DNA of 64,000 bases, taken from assembly GCA_031841125.1 (NCBI GenBank), contig CM063112.1, positions 63,913,722-63,977,721 on the forward strand, given 5' to 3'. Each line of letters starts with the position of its first letter. Within the stretch, counting starts at the first letter, position 1. The notes beneath the pieces were generated by a model. That model was not told where the DNA came from. It made no database searches and saw only the letters and a list, made by a program, of their open reading frames with translations. Shown piece by piece: positions 1 through 9,771 of the stretch. The translations under genes and the position numbers were made by a program. The stretch comes from Acanthococcus lagerstroemiae (lineage: Eukaryota > Arthropoda > Insecta > Hemiptera > Eriococcidae).

Positions 1-1352
1 AGGTGGTGTTTAGAGGGCGTCCAAGGAAAAGCTCAGCAGGGCGTCGGCCTGTAGTGCTGTGTTCGGGTGAATCTTGTCTGGTATGTCCGCCGCTGACTTG
101 CCGTATCGCCACTTGAACGTTCTGAGGGCGCGTTCAACCGGCCCATTGCTACGACTGTGGTACGGGGTTGTGAAAAATCAGCTTTGACCCATTCAGCCTG
201 CAGAACTGTTGAAACTCGGTAGACCGGAATTGTGATCCATTGTCTGACACAATTTGACGTGGAATACCGTACCGGGCAAACACCTGACACAGGTGTGTGA
301 TGGTAGCGGAAGCAGTGATGGACGACATCGGGAAGATCTCCAACCACCGTGAGTGTGCGTCGATTATGAAGAGCCGATAGAGCCCGTCGTAAGGTCCTGT
401 GAAGTCGACATGATCTCACGGTTTCTCGGGTGTGTTCTACAGGTTGAGAGGCGTCAATGGTTCAGCCGGTGCATGTTTCTGGCAATAATGGCACCTCTTG
501 ACAAAATGTTCAATGTCTGCGTCGCATTTTGGCCACCATGCTGTGAGACGTGCAAGCGATTTAGCGGCAGTGATACCTGGGTGAGTTTCGTGTAGTTTGG
601 ACACAATACAAATTTACGAAGCGATGTGGGTACAAGACGAATTCCGCACGTTAGTATTCCTTCTTCATACTGTAGTTCGTCACGTTTCTCAAAATAGGGG
701 ATCAGGTCGTTGTTCAATTCTTTGCGTGTTGACCAGGAGGTTTGTAGATACCTCGCAACGAACTGCAGAACGTGGTCAGTTGATATTCGGTGACATAGAA
801 TCTTCTTGGTGAGGGTGAAGTTTTCGATAGTGTCTTGTTTGAGTTGGAATAACCTGTCTTGGTGATTCTCGCTCGAACTCTGAGGAATTGGAGTCCAGTA
901 ATGGTAGGCGTGGAAGCGCTTCAGCAATACCGTTTTCAGACCTGGGTATGTGGTTGAGTGTGTAGTGGAACGCACTGAGCTGTACGGCCCAACGCACCAA
1001 ACGCGATGCTGCCAGTTTCGAAATTTGGCATTTCTCACCGAACAATCTCTCTAAAGGTTTGTGGTCGGATAGCAGGTAAAAATGCCGTCCAAAAACGTAC
1101 CTACTTGTAGAATTTACTGACTGCGAATACTATGGCCAGCGCCTCGCGGTCAATAGATGAATAATTCCGTTCTGCTTTGGTCAAAGTACGGGATACTGCG
1201 ACAATCGGGCGTAGGCTGCCATCTGGGAAACAGTGTCGCATGATGGCACCAATTCCATGTATTTCTTTATGGTCGAAAAACAAAATACCTAGCAAAGCTG
1301 TAAGTATTAGATCGTAGCAAATCGTCAATATAGTAACAACTGGATAGAACAC
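1..1352 (-). mobile_element. Decayed Gypsy-type LTR retrotransposon, RNase H to integrase
   Basis: Read on the minus strand, this stretch holds successive pieces of a Ty3/Gypsy-type pol gene. An RNase H remnant lies at about 1110-1300 (short motifs SRTLTKAE and DREALAIVFAV). It continues through the region near 1040-1100 that reads like the usual '..DHKPLERLF' segment. A zinc-binding HHCC segment (H, H, then CHYC) lies at about 460-600, followed by an integrase core with its first Asp near 404-406, the second in SDNGSQF near 230-260 and the Glu in a GPVE segment near 133-149. These parts sit in different frames separated by stops and frameshifts, so the copy is inactive. No reverse transcriptase is seen above about 1300, so it is truncated on its 5' side; its 3' end is cut by the window. 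No LTR is visible. Confidence 0.88.
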
Positions 1353-1631
1353 AATTCGATCCTTGAGAAGTACAACAGATTGCTGAATTGCAAACCGGCT
1401 GGATTTATGAAAGCGCGGGTGTTAGCGCGTTATTAGGTTCCTATAGGTATATTACTTTGATACCTAGTCAAAATTACAGTTCAATTGTCGAACTTCTCGA
1501 ATGGCATGCGTATGAACAGACATCAAATGAACTATCAAGGATCAGAAAATTATGATCTACAAGCGATCCTTCTGAATTTTTACTTAATCAAAGATAGAAG
1601 AGTATGAAACAACCCTATAAATGCGGCAACC

Positions 1632-1802
1632 AGAGGTTCAACTCCCCCCCCCCCTTGGCCAAAAAAACAATGGGTTGAGACGGAGAGGTACATGTGAGGA
1701 ATTGGATAAATTTGGAGTATTTGTAGCCCTCCACCTCACCAAGAAATAATATTCATCTTAATCGCAAACCCCTCCCCTTACTTAAATCCTAGGTACGGCC
1801 CT
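1632..1802. mobile_element. Partial copy of a MITE also present at 23938-24121
   Basis: The stretch shares with 23938-24121, in the same order, a C-run followed by 'ttggccaaa', 'aacaatgggtt', 'gagacggagagg', 'tcttaatcgcaaa', 'cccctc' and 'acttaaatc'. It ends in 'aggtacggccct', the reverse complement of a CAGGGCCGTACC terminus. The left terminus is not recognisable, so this copy is 5'-truncated or decayed. hAT-type membership is inferred from the CAGGG-like terminus only. Confidence 0.55.
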
Positions 1803-1811
1803 ATATGTGTG

Positions 1812-1835
1812 TCTATCTATCTATCTATCTATCTA
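1812..1835. repeat. (CTAT)n microsatellite
   Basis: Perfect or near-perfect tetranucleotide run. It grades into degenerate CTGT/CTGTCTGTC units up to about 1990. Confidence 0.9.
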
Positions 1836-4356
1836 CCTGTCAGTCTGAAAATCAATTATTATAGCTGTCTGTCTGCCAGTTAACTCGATTATTCGCGCCT
1901 AAGTACTAGCTGTTTAGCGTTTTGATTTACAGTCTGTTTCTCTGTCTGTCAACCTGCTTGTCTGACCATCAGCTTTGTCTCTCATTGGCTCTAATAATGT
2001 AGCGACACAAGCAGACAATATAGTACACCAGAGAACGGAAACGATCTTGCAATTTCCGGACTGTAGTTACTGGCTCCGTTTTTTGTTTTGGTGGGGGGAG
2101 GGAGGGGGGATTTTCAGCCTATGTGTGTGTGCTCAACTGTGTACGTTCCTATTGATATATAGCCGATTGACGATCTGTTTCTGTTTGACTGGATCTTGAG
2201 GTTACAGATTTGCTCCCTCTACAATTTCCGAATTTATCAGATTAGCACCTCCGCCCGAAGGTGGAAGAACCTATAAGTTTAGAGAGCTTTTCTATTAAAT
2301 TTTTGCTTTAAATTCTGTGTAGGGATAAAATCTGGCAACTTTGGCGTAATGAGTATGCAAAGTCTGCGGGGCGATATATAAATTATAATCTCATTCAAAA
2401 AAGGCTCGGACGTTCCGCCTACTTTTAAATGGGAAAATGTCGAGATATAACTGTCGAAAGAAGAGATGTCTTCAGTTCCTATGTAGAATTTTAGTCTGGC
2501 CGTGATCTGGGTCTCAGAATCCGAATTTCAAACTTAAATGTGTGAAATTGATTTTATTTGAAAAATCAAAATATACAAGAAAAGGTTTGGTTTCACTGAT
2601 GTTGAATATATTCCATCAGAAATCTAGAACTGGTATTCTACTATCGCGTGCATTTTGACAACCTGGTCGATTGAATCTGCGCATACATTTTAGTTCTCAA
2701 TAAAATCAATTAAAATTTTTTATGACATTCGACGGTACTATATAGTCAATATATCAGACTTTTCATGATATACATACGTGCAGAAAACATCACAATAATT
2801 TTCAGACCAATAGCAGTCTATTTTCATAGCAACAGAAGGACAGAGTAACACGAATTGATCTTATAAGCCCTCTGAACTTCAAATTTCGCCCATTGCTTGT
2901 TCTATTTCAATATCGACAATTGAATCGCCAGTCAAACGGCGGCTCGAGGGAACGTACTGCGTTTTCCTTTCTCTAGCTGCACCAATTTAACGAGTTAAAG
3001 AGTTTAATTCGCCTCGTCCTTCATTTCTTCCAGTGCCGAGCTCTTTGACCCGCCGTCAACTGCCCATTTAATTTTGCGTAGCCAGTGCAAATAATTCTAA
3101 AATTCGTACCAACCTATTCCATCGGAGTGACAAACTGGGACATCTCTTGCCTCACAAACTTCAAACTTTGCTGTATTCTCGCGAATAACACACAATAAGC
3201 GAACATCGCATTATTATACACCAGTAAAACAATCCCACAAAAAATAAAACAATTGCCATAAGTGGGTCGTTGGTTCGTTGTACGCATCATTTACGGCAGT
3301 CAGTGCGAAGGTAGTTTTCCTTTTTTTTATTTTGTTTTGTTAATAATTCTTCTTTTAAAATAGAAATTAACATGTGAGAAAGAAATAATATACCGCGAGA
3401 CTAACTCGATTCTTCGCAAAATTCAGTGAAGTAATCGTCGGTTATGTAATTTTCTACCGGCTGGTCGAGTCGAATCCACTTCCTCGCTTTTTTAAACAGT
3501 TTCAATTCACTTCCTCGCTTATTTCAAACAGTTTATACCTTTAATAAAATAGTGATGTGGAGCGGGGGGGGGGGGAGGATCAATAGAGCTAGCAAAAAGA
3601 AACGTCTAGTGTTCTCATCGTCGGTACATTGACTAAAAATGGTGCAAAGAATCAATAATTTTATGGTAATCGCACATGGGAACATGATTTAATTGGCTAT
3701 GAAACAAGATCAAGAATTAGTGGGATGTGAGCATCGACAGAACTGATGCAAACTATAACGTTTGGCGTCGATTGAATTTCTTTTTTGCTCTGTGAATGGG
3801 TAGCCCCCTTTCAGAACAATAATACTACGAGCGAGAGTTTTATCGTTTTGTGGCCTCCTAGACGAATGTGGACGCCTATGCCCTTTCACATGTCCGCCAG
3901 CCGTGTACGAAATACGAATCAAAATCGACAATTAAGACGTTAATCGTACGAAGACCGAAACGTTATACGTGTCTGGTTGAAAATAGAAGTGTAATTCTGA
4001 TTACGCCCGTCGATAAGTAAACAAACGCGGTACTCCGGGCAGGACCACCATATCTGGCGGTAATTTTATGGTTCTATAGGTTAAAACAATCGAAAATTGA
4101 TAAACGCGGCGCCGCCTGGTTCACATGCCACGTGAAACAGAACCGCTGCCCCGATTTCAAAAATAACGTAGAAAGTAAGTGTACTCGGGGAGAGGGTCTT
4201 CGATTTCCGAGTTCCGGCTTTATAATTAGAAGATAATACACTGATACGGACCCTAATTCCGAAAAAATATCTATTAACAGTGTGCTCGTAAAATGTTACA
4301 CATTATACCAGTTTTCTAATGTATCTATTTCAAAACAATACCTAATATCATCTAAA

Positions 4357-4394
4357 ATTATGTGACAGTCAGTGGATTATGTGACAGTCAGTGG
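4357..4394. repeat. 19-bp tandem duplication at a MITE border
   Basis: The 19-mer attatgtgacagtcagtgg occurs twice in direct succession (4357-4375 and 4376-4394). The second copy runs into the left end of the element at 4389. Each copy consists of target sequence (attatgtgacagt) plus CAGTGG, the first six bases of the element. Confidence 0.9.
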
Positions 4395-4519
4395 CGTAGC
4401 GTCGGGGGGCACGTGCCCCCAAATATTTTTACATAGTCCTCTGATATCGGCGATTTAAAAAAAATGAAACTCTTATTGTGCCCCCTCCCCCTTTTTAGAA
4501 AACCCTAGCTACGCCACTG
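4389..4519. mobile_element. 131-bp hAT-like MITE with 8-bp target duplication
   Basis: The ends are inverted repeats: CAGTGGCGTAGC at the left and GCTACGCCACTG at the right, a perfect 12-bp match. The 8 bases flanking each side are identical (gtgacagt at 4381-4388 and 4520-4527). An 8-bp duplication with CAGTGGCG-type ends is the known signature of non-autonomous hAT elements. A G-run follows the left end and a C-run precedes the right end. There is no coding capacity. Confidence 0.85.
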
Positions 4520-4527
4520 GTGACAGT

Positions 4528-5769
4528 CAAGACTGAAAATCCGTACTCCAGCACATAAATTTAGGCAAAACGTAAAATTGACAACATACTTGAATTATAA
4601 TACGATAAAACTTGAAATTGATACACATAAGGAAATACGAGTTTTCACACTAAGTCGGACTGTCGGCTAGGCGCCGGATTGATGTCGAGAAAAGACGGCT
4701 CTTGCTTCGATATGTATCCGACAAAATGATGGCTACATGGCGCGGACCGACATGTCGGATAAGTGTGAAAGCATTGCTGTTTGACATCAGAATGATGTCG
4801 AACCAACGCGTCGGGTAGGTCTGAGACGGATCTTATAGATACTAACACTATTAATTCCTTTCATTCACAGTATAGGCAACAACTCATTACTGCGGCATGA
4901 AGAAAGTTTTTCGTCGTTATTTTCAAATAATTTTGAATAATCACGAGGATCCTCTCAGAAGTAGGCTTATATATAATATAATAAGATTGTACTACTGCAT
5001 TTGTACCTATATCTACTCTAGTAATAGGCGAGTATTCCGTGTACAAACTCAACACAAGAAATGTGTTGGAGGTCCATGTATGCGCCATCCTCTTGCATCA
5101 GATAGCTTAAGCCACTTGAGCCAAGTTTTGTGTCATCACTTGCAAGGGTGATCTGTCAAGCTTACTGTGCACATGAGACTCGTAAAGATCGAATACAGAA
5201 AAAGTTCTACCTGAGTAGGGTAATGTACCGTTTCAGAGAAGGAGAACTCGACGTGTGAACAATATTGACTAATAATTTCGATGCCGTGGTGTGCGAAAGA
5301 GAACGCTCAACTACAGAACCCCCGAAGACCTTTTGAGTTGGCAAAAGTAAAATCGGAATAAATCATAATAGAATTATTTAGCTATATTATATTATACATC
5401 ATCTTGTAGATGATTACAAAGTAACCCAATTCAGATCCATGTAACGACCATCAGGGGCTGTCCACAGGAGGGGGGAGGACTCTGTCCCCTACTGTGGAGC
5501 CTAGTAGTGGACAGTTTGCTTAAGGAGTTACATCTTCAAAAAATATCAATGATCATGGGCGTCACCCAACTTTTTTCCAGGAGAGAGGGAGCATGATATT
5601 CTAGATTCTCGTAACTTTTTTCTCGTCAAGAAAAAATTTTATTTTGAGGATCCCTGGTAACACAAACCAAGCTAATGTATGAAGGAATACGGATTAGTAT
5701 AGATACATTACTAGCCAACTAATTTGTCAACTACTAGCTCGAGTGTCAGTTTTTGCGGAATTCCATTAA
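4528..5769. other. Gene-free intergenic DNA
   Basis: No gene recognised. The only structure noticed is an inverted octamer (ctgtccac near 5458, gtggacag near 5507) around a G-rich stretch, which could be the scar of another small element. The short open frames at 4645-5151 overlap on both strands and match nothing. Confidence 0.5.
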
Positions 5770-5777
5770 GCTATTTT

Positions 5778-6049
5778 CAGTGGCGGATCTATGGGGGGGA
5801 GGGGGTTCGGACACCCCCCTTTGGGTCGAAGAAGAAGAAAAACCCTTGAGTTTTGAGTTTTTCTCCTGTTTTTGAGTATCTACAGCACTACAGTCTGCAA
5901 TGTTCATTTTGAAACGATTTAATCAAATTATGAAACTTGTCTTCATAAACTATTTGAAATGACATCCGTCTCGGTTTTTTAGGAGGCGGAGGTGAAAAAA
6001 GTTTTATTTTCAAAACACCCTCCTTGGAAAATTTCTAGGTCCGCCACTG
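5778..6049. mobile_element. 272-bp hAT-like MITE with 8-bp target duplication
   Basis: Ends CAGTGGCGGATCT and AGGTCCGCCACTG are inverted repeats with 12 of 13 bases matching. The flanking octamers are identical (gctatttt at 5770-5777 and 6050-6057). The left end is followed by G-runs and a C-run. It lies 164 bp upstream of the coiled-coil gene's ATG, probably within the intron that precedes its coding exon. Confidence 0.85.
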
Positions 6050-6202
6050 GCTATTTTCTATTTTGTTTTCACAATTTAGTTCAAACCACTCCACAATTGG
6101 GCTTTAAATTTAACTCAATCGGCCGCAATTGACTAACTCGATCTTCTTTCCCAAAAGTTTCACTTCAACCTGTGATTATCGAGAACTAATTCTCAATCAT
6201 TT

Positions 6203-6213
6203 TTATCTTCCAG
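6203..6213 (+). promoter_or_regulatory. 3' splice acceptor abutting the coiled-coil gene ATG
   Basis: A pyrimidine stretch ends in 'cag' immediately before the start codon, as in many genes whose first exon is non-coding. It supports 6214 as the true start, because no in-frame upstream ATG is linked to it. Confidence 0.6.
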
Positions 6214-7335
6214 ATGGATGACGATCGCCCCCACAACCGTGTTTATAAACCGCTGGCCGATTTGAAGTATCAGTACCAATCACACAGTCGGCCCTCCACC
6301 ACCCAAGCAGTAGCTTCGACCGAATTACCTCGCATCAAACAGAAGGAGCGTCATCATCGCGACCACTACTCCACGCAGAGCTATCGCACTTCGAATACCA
6401 TCAACGACATTCTCAAGATGAAGCTCGAATACGGTCACATACACGATCAGATCTCGTTGATCGACCTGCACATGAAAGAAAACTCCACCAAGCAGAAGGA
6501 GGCTCTCCTCAAGCACGAACGTTTCGTCGCGTGCTTCGAACGCTTTCTCAGTCGACAGTATGATCGGGTCACGCGGGTTCTGTCCGACTTGACGCGCCAT
6601 GAACGCAAATCGGATCGAATGCGGGATACACTGGACTCGCTGCGACAGGAAGTCGTACAAAAATCTCTGGAGATACACGAATTGGAAAGCATTTGGCGAA
6701 GATTCAAAGTCAGCCAGAAATTCCTCTTGCACATTGCCGCTCTCCTGCAGAGTACTACCAGTTCTGCTCCGCAGTCGGTTGAAAATTTCAACGTCGATCC
6801 TGCCTGCCAAACGCCCACCCTGGACGAATTGGTCGCAAATTTCCAACGACACGATTGCGATCAGTCATTTGACGTAGCGAAATTCGAGCACGTGACCGCA
6901 GTCGGTATCCTGGACTTCTTGTCCAAGTTAAAACAGCAGCATCTAATGTTGCTACGATTCAATCACGAATATGGAAGGACTAAAGACATTCTCGGTGATG
7001 CTAAGACTACGTTGGAGAGTAAGCTGCGAGACAAAGAAAGCACCTTAGCGAGCGATGTGGATAAAATTGAAAAGCAGATTCAGAGCGTAAGTCGTGAAGT
7101 AGAATCGGTTCAGAAGCGATTCGAAAAAGAAGCACGTGCCAATGAGTCCAAGGCGAAGGAGGCAGAGGAACTTCGGGATTTCGTAGAAGCCTTGTATGGA
7201 CGTTGTTTCGAACCGACTCGTGCGCGTAAATCGCATTTGCAGATGGTGGAATGTGTGGAGGAGCACTGCTTGGCATTGCTGAGCGAGCTGAGCTATTTTG
7301 AACCGCATATTCTGAAGAAAGTGATGAGAAGATGA
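6214..7335 (+). CDS. Coiled-coil protein, DUF4200 / CFAP100-like (axonemal)
   Basis: An uninterrupted frame of 373 codons. Residues about 64-180 form one long coiled coil with the layout of the DUF4200 domain of CCDC42, CFAP73 and CFAP100: a start rich in K/E, a central '..FERFLSRQYDRV..' segment, then heptads to '..RRFKVSQKFL'. A second block at about 220-262 (SFDVAKFEHV...LKQQHLMLLRFN) resembles the segment that follows DUF4200 in CFAP100. A last coiled coil spans about 262-325. Members of this group sit in ciliary and flagellar axonemes and act in inner-arm dynein control; in an insect that would mean sperm or sensory cilia (inference). The ATG directly follows a pyrimidine-rich acceptor (ttatcttccag), so at least one upstream 5'-UTR exon is expected. 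A consensus donor, gtaagt, lies 2 nt after the TGA (7338-7343), suggesting a possible 3'-UTR intron. The family call is by pattern only. Confidence 0.72.
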   Translation: MDDDRPHNRVYKPLADLKYQYQSHSRPSTTQAVASTELPRIKQKERHHRDHYSTQSYRTSNTINDILKMKLEYGHIHDQISLIDLHMKENSTKQKEALLKHERFVACFERFLSRQYDRVTRVLSDLTRHERKSDRMRDTLDSLRQEVVQKSLEIHELESIWRRFKVSQKFLLHIAALLQSTTSSAPQSVENFNVDPACQTPTLDELVANFQRHDCDQSFDVAKFEHVTAVGILDFLSKLKQQHLMLLRFNHEYGRTKDILGDAKTTLESKLRDKESTLASDVDKIEKQIQSVSREVESVQKRFEKEARANESKAKEAEELRDFVEALYGRCFEPTRARKSHLQMVECVEEHCLALLSELSYFEPHILKKVMRR

Positions 7336-9462
7336 TTGTAAGTGGATGAGCGGTTTCCAGGAAACATTTCTTAGCTAAGTTACAGTTCTACAAAAATACT
7401 CTGACTCAGATCTGGAGTATCAAATTGCTCTCCGTGCAAATATGAACATAGTTCGCGGTTCTTTTTTCCATTATTTTGAAGAAGAATTATAATTTCGTAG
7501 ATTCAAGTTGTAGGTGTACCTATTTGTATTATAGGTACGTGATGAAAATGAAACATAGTTAATTTTTAATGACTTTTTACGCGATGGAAGTTTTGTTTCA
7601 ACGAAATCAAAAGAAAGACATGAAATTCGACTGAAAGGTAGAAAACACTTCGAGGAATGTTGTAATATAAGTTCGTTATCTCCGTTTGGCTCTAATTTTT
7701 AAACGTCGATTTTCGTTATACTTCCGTAAAAATAACAGCAAAGACATATACCCTTCAATACATACAGGCGCGTAACGAGTTCCTCTGGCCCACAAGAGTG
7801 CTCTGGTATGCCGTTCCCTCCCTGATCGTCTACTACGAGAAAGAAATTGCAAAATACCCCCGAACCCGCTTCCTTATTTACTGTGTTTGAATCCCGATGA
7901 TTTCCTTTTGGGTTGTCCCTCACCGTTCTCTTTCCTTTTTCAGAGAGCACGTATGGATAATGTGGTTCTGCGAAATAGTTTCCAAAAGCACTGCAATAAA
8001 AAGGAATTCCTCAAGTTGTATTGATTATAATCGCTAAATTCAGTATCGACATTAGTTGATTCAAATTTGGAAATTGTGGCATCTGTGAAAAATGAATTGA
8101 CTGTCGAATTGGCAAAAAATACAATCGATATGGTGTATCAAAAATAAAATGTTGAGGGTCACTGAATCTAATATCGATCTTATTCTAACCTAATTTTGGA
8201 AACATGAATTTTAAGGAATGAGATAGAAGGAGGAAGGCGGTGTTCAAAATTAACAAAATTAAAAAAGAAAGCTAACACTGGCACACATCTCTCATTTTGG
8301 AAATCGCTTGATTAGATAATAACAATTTAGATCGAAATTAGGCTATTGAGTGCCTGTAATGGAGTGAAGGGGTTGATGTCAGAGGGATGTAAAATGCAAA
8401 CATGGGTCTCACAATGTACGGTTTTAAAATTCCTTAAATACAACCGTGAATACAACTTGAATCCCCATTTTGAAGATCTGGACATCTTGGCAGAAAATAA
8501 CCGGAGGTTAACATACCGAATCATAGTTTTTTTCTCGTTAGTAGAGGTGACAGAGCCCAGATTTTTCCTGATACTGAACCACAACTCTCAGCTACGTTTT
8601 ATTTTTTTCCTAGAAGGAAAGGTTGTTTTTCTTATTTTCATTCCTTTTCTTTGATTTTTTATGGTACACGTGAAGGCCAGGGATCTAATAATGGTGTGGC
8701 ACGAAAACCCCGTCTTTTTTGTATTACAAAGGCGGATTGAGTGCGTACGAGGATTTTCAGATCTTAAGGTCTAATTAATTTAGAGGTAAAGAAATTCCCA
8801 AACACCCAAAAGAAGGGTTGGAACGTTTAGAATTTCAAATGGAAATATAAATATCGAAATAAGGATCAAGCTGGGATTTCGAAAATTCAATTAGATTTTT
8901 GATGCCACCCGATTTGGGCCCTGAATTCGATTTTTTCCTCTTTCGAGGGACCGAACTGGATTTGCTGAAAAAAATGAAAATAGTGTATCAGGGTAGGGGG
9001 GTTTTAGGTCACTGATATTAAAAATCCAATTAAATTTCTCACCCGATTCGCATTCAGACCCCAAATTTAACGTTCACTCTTAGAATAGGAAAAATTGACT
9101 CGTCATTAAAAACTGCACAATTTGGGTCCTCGATTTTGAAAATAATCAAATTTCTGATCAAATCCCACAATTTGGGCTTCCAAATTCAAATTGGAAACAT
9201 TTAAATGGGCAAAATTGACCCGACGTCGAGGCCCGAAATATAGTGATTGAAGTAGAGTTCGAAAATGGGCTGAAACTGAAGCCAAACCAATGTTCAAAAT
9301 CTGAACCTCATTTCAAAACGACTGGTTCAATTTTTCCAAATCGACAAAATTATTTATCTCGAGACATTTTCTTTTCCAGATCCAATCAACGTGTCCCTCT
9401 TCTTCACCAGGAAGGGTGACATTTCAATTCAGGAAGTTGAAATAAGGGCCGAGTTATAAATC
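7336..9462. other. Gene-free region, degenerate AT-rich repeats
   Basis: No gene recognised. From about 8690 onward the sequence is a field of diverged short repeats around cores such as 'gaattcgatttt' and 'ggtcactga', continuing to about 10260. The open frames here (for example 8346-8654 plus, 8327-8584 minus) are overlapping antisense pairs with low-complexity translations. Confidence 0.55.
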
Positions 9463-9771
9463 CAGGGACGTACCGATAGGGGGCCCCACCCACCCCACAC
9501 CTGTAGGAATTTCTTACTCAGCAATTGGGAAAATAGCCAGGTTAGTTGGGAAAATCCAACAACTTTGAAAGGTTTTTTTTTTTGCTTTGCATACTTGAGA
9601 ATTTAGTTGAGAAGTTAAAAAAATCCAACAAGTCAAAAAGTTTTTGAATTTTGTTGTTTTTTTTTTGGGGGGGGGCTTTGATACTAGGGAATTTTGAGTT
9701 GAGTCAGTTGGGACTTTCACAAGTTTTCCCCCCCCCCCCGCCCCAAGGAAAAACTTCTCGGTACGTCCCTG
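9463..9771. mobile_element. 309-bp hAT-like MITE with perfect TIRs and TSD
   Basis: CAGGGACGTACCGA at the left end is matched exactly, inverted, by TCGGTACGTCCCTG at the right end (14 bp). The flanking octamers are identical (tataaatc at 9455-9462 and 9772-9779). The interior has internal repeats (ttgggaaaatccaaca, ttgagaatt, gagaagtt) and long T, G and C runs. A truncated relative is at 46325-46510. Confidence 0.87.

Larger units (their letters stand above)
1353..4380. other. Gene-free intergenic DNA with simple repeats
   Basis: No convincing coding exon. It contains a partial MITE copy (about 1632-1802), a CTAT microsatellite with a decayed CTGTCTATCTG tail (about 1812-1990), and G/C homopolymer tracts near 1646 and 3560. 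The short open frames here have low-complexity translations and no recognisable family. Confidence 0.6.

Noticed and set aside
6325..6852. A 175-codon minus frame across the coiled-coil gene
   Set aside because: It is an antisense shadow of the plus-strand gene, whose coiled-coil heptads and flanking splice signals favour the plus frame.
9514..9720. Related minus frames at 9514-9720 and 46370-46582 sharing a CWIFPT motif
   Set aside because: The shared peptide comes from the shared MITE sequence with poly-T and lies in no gene.
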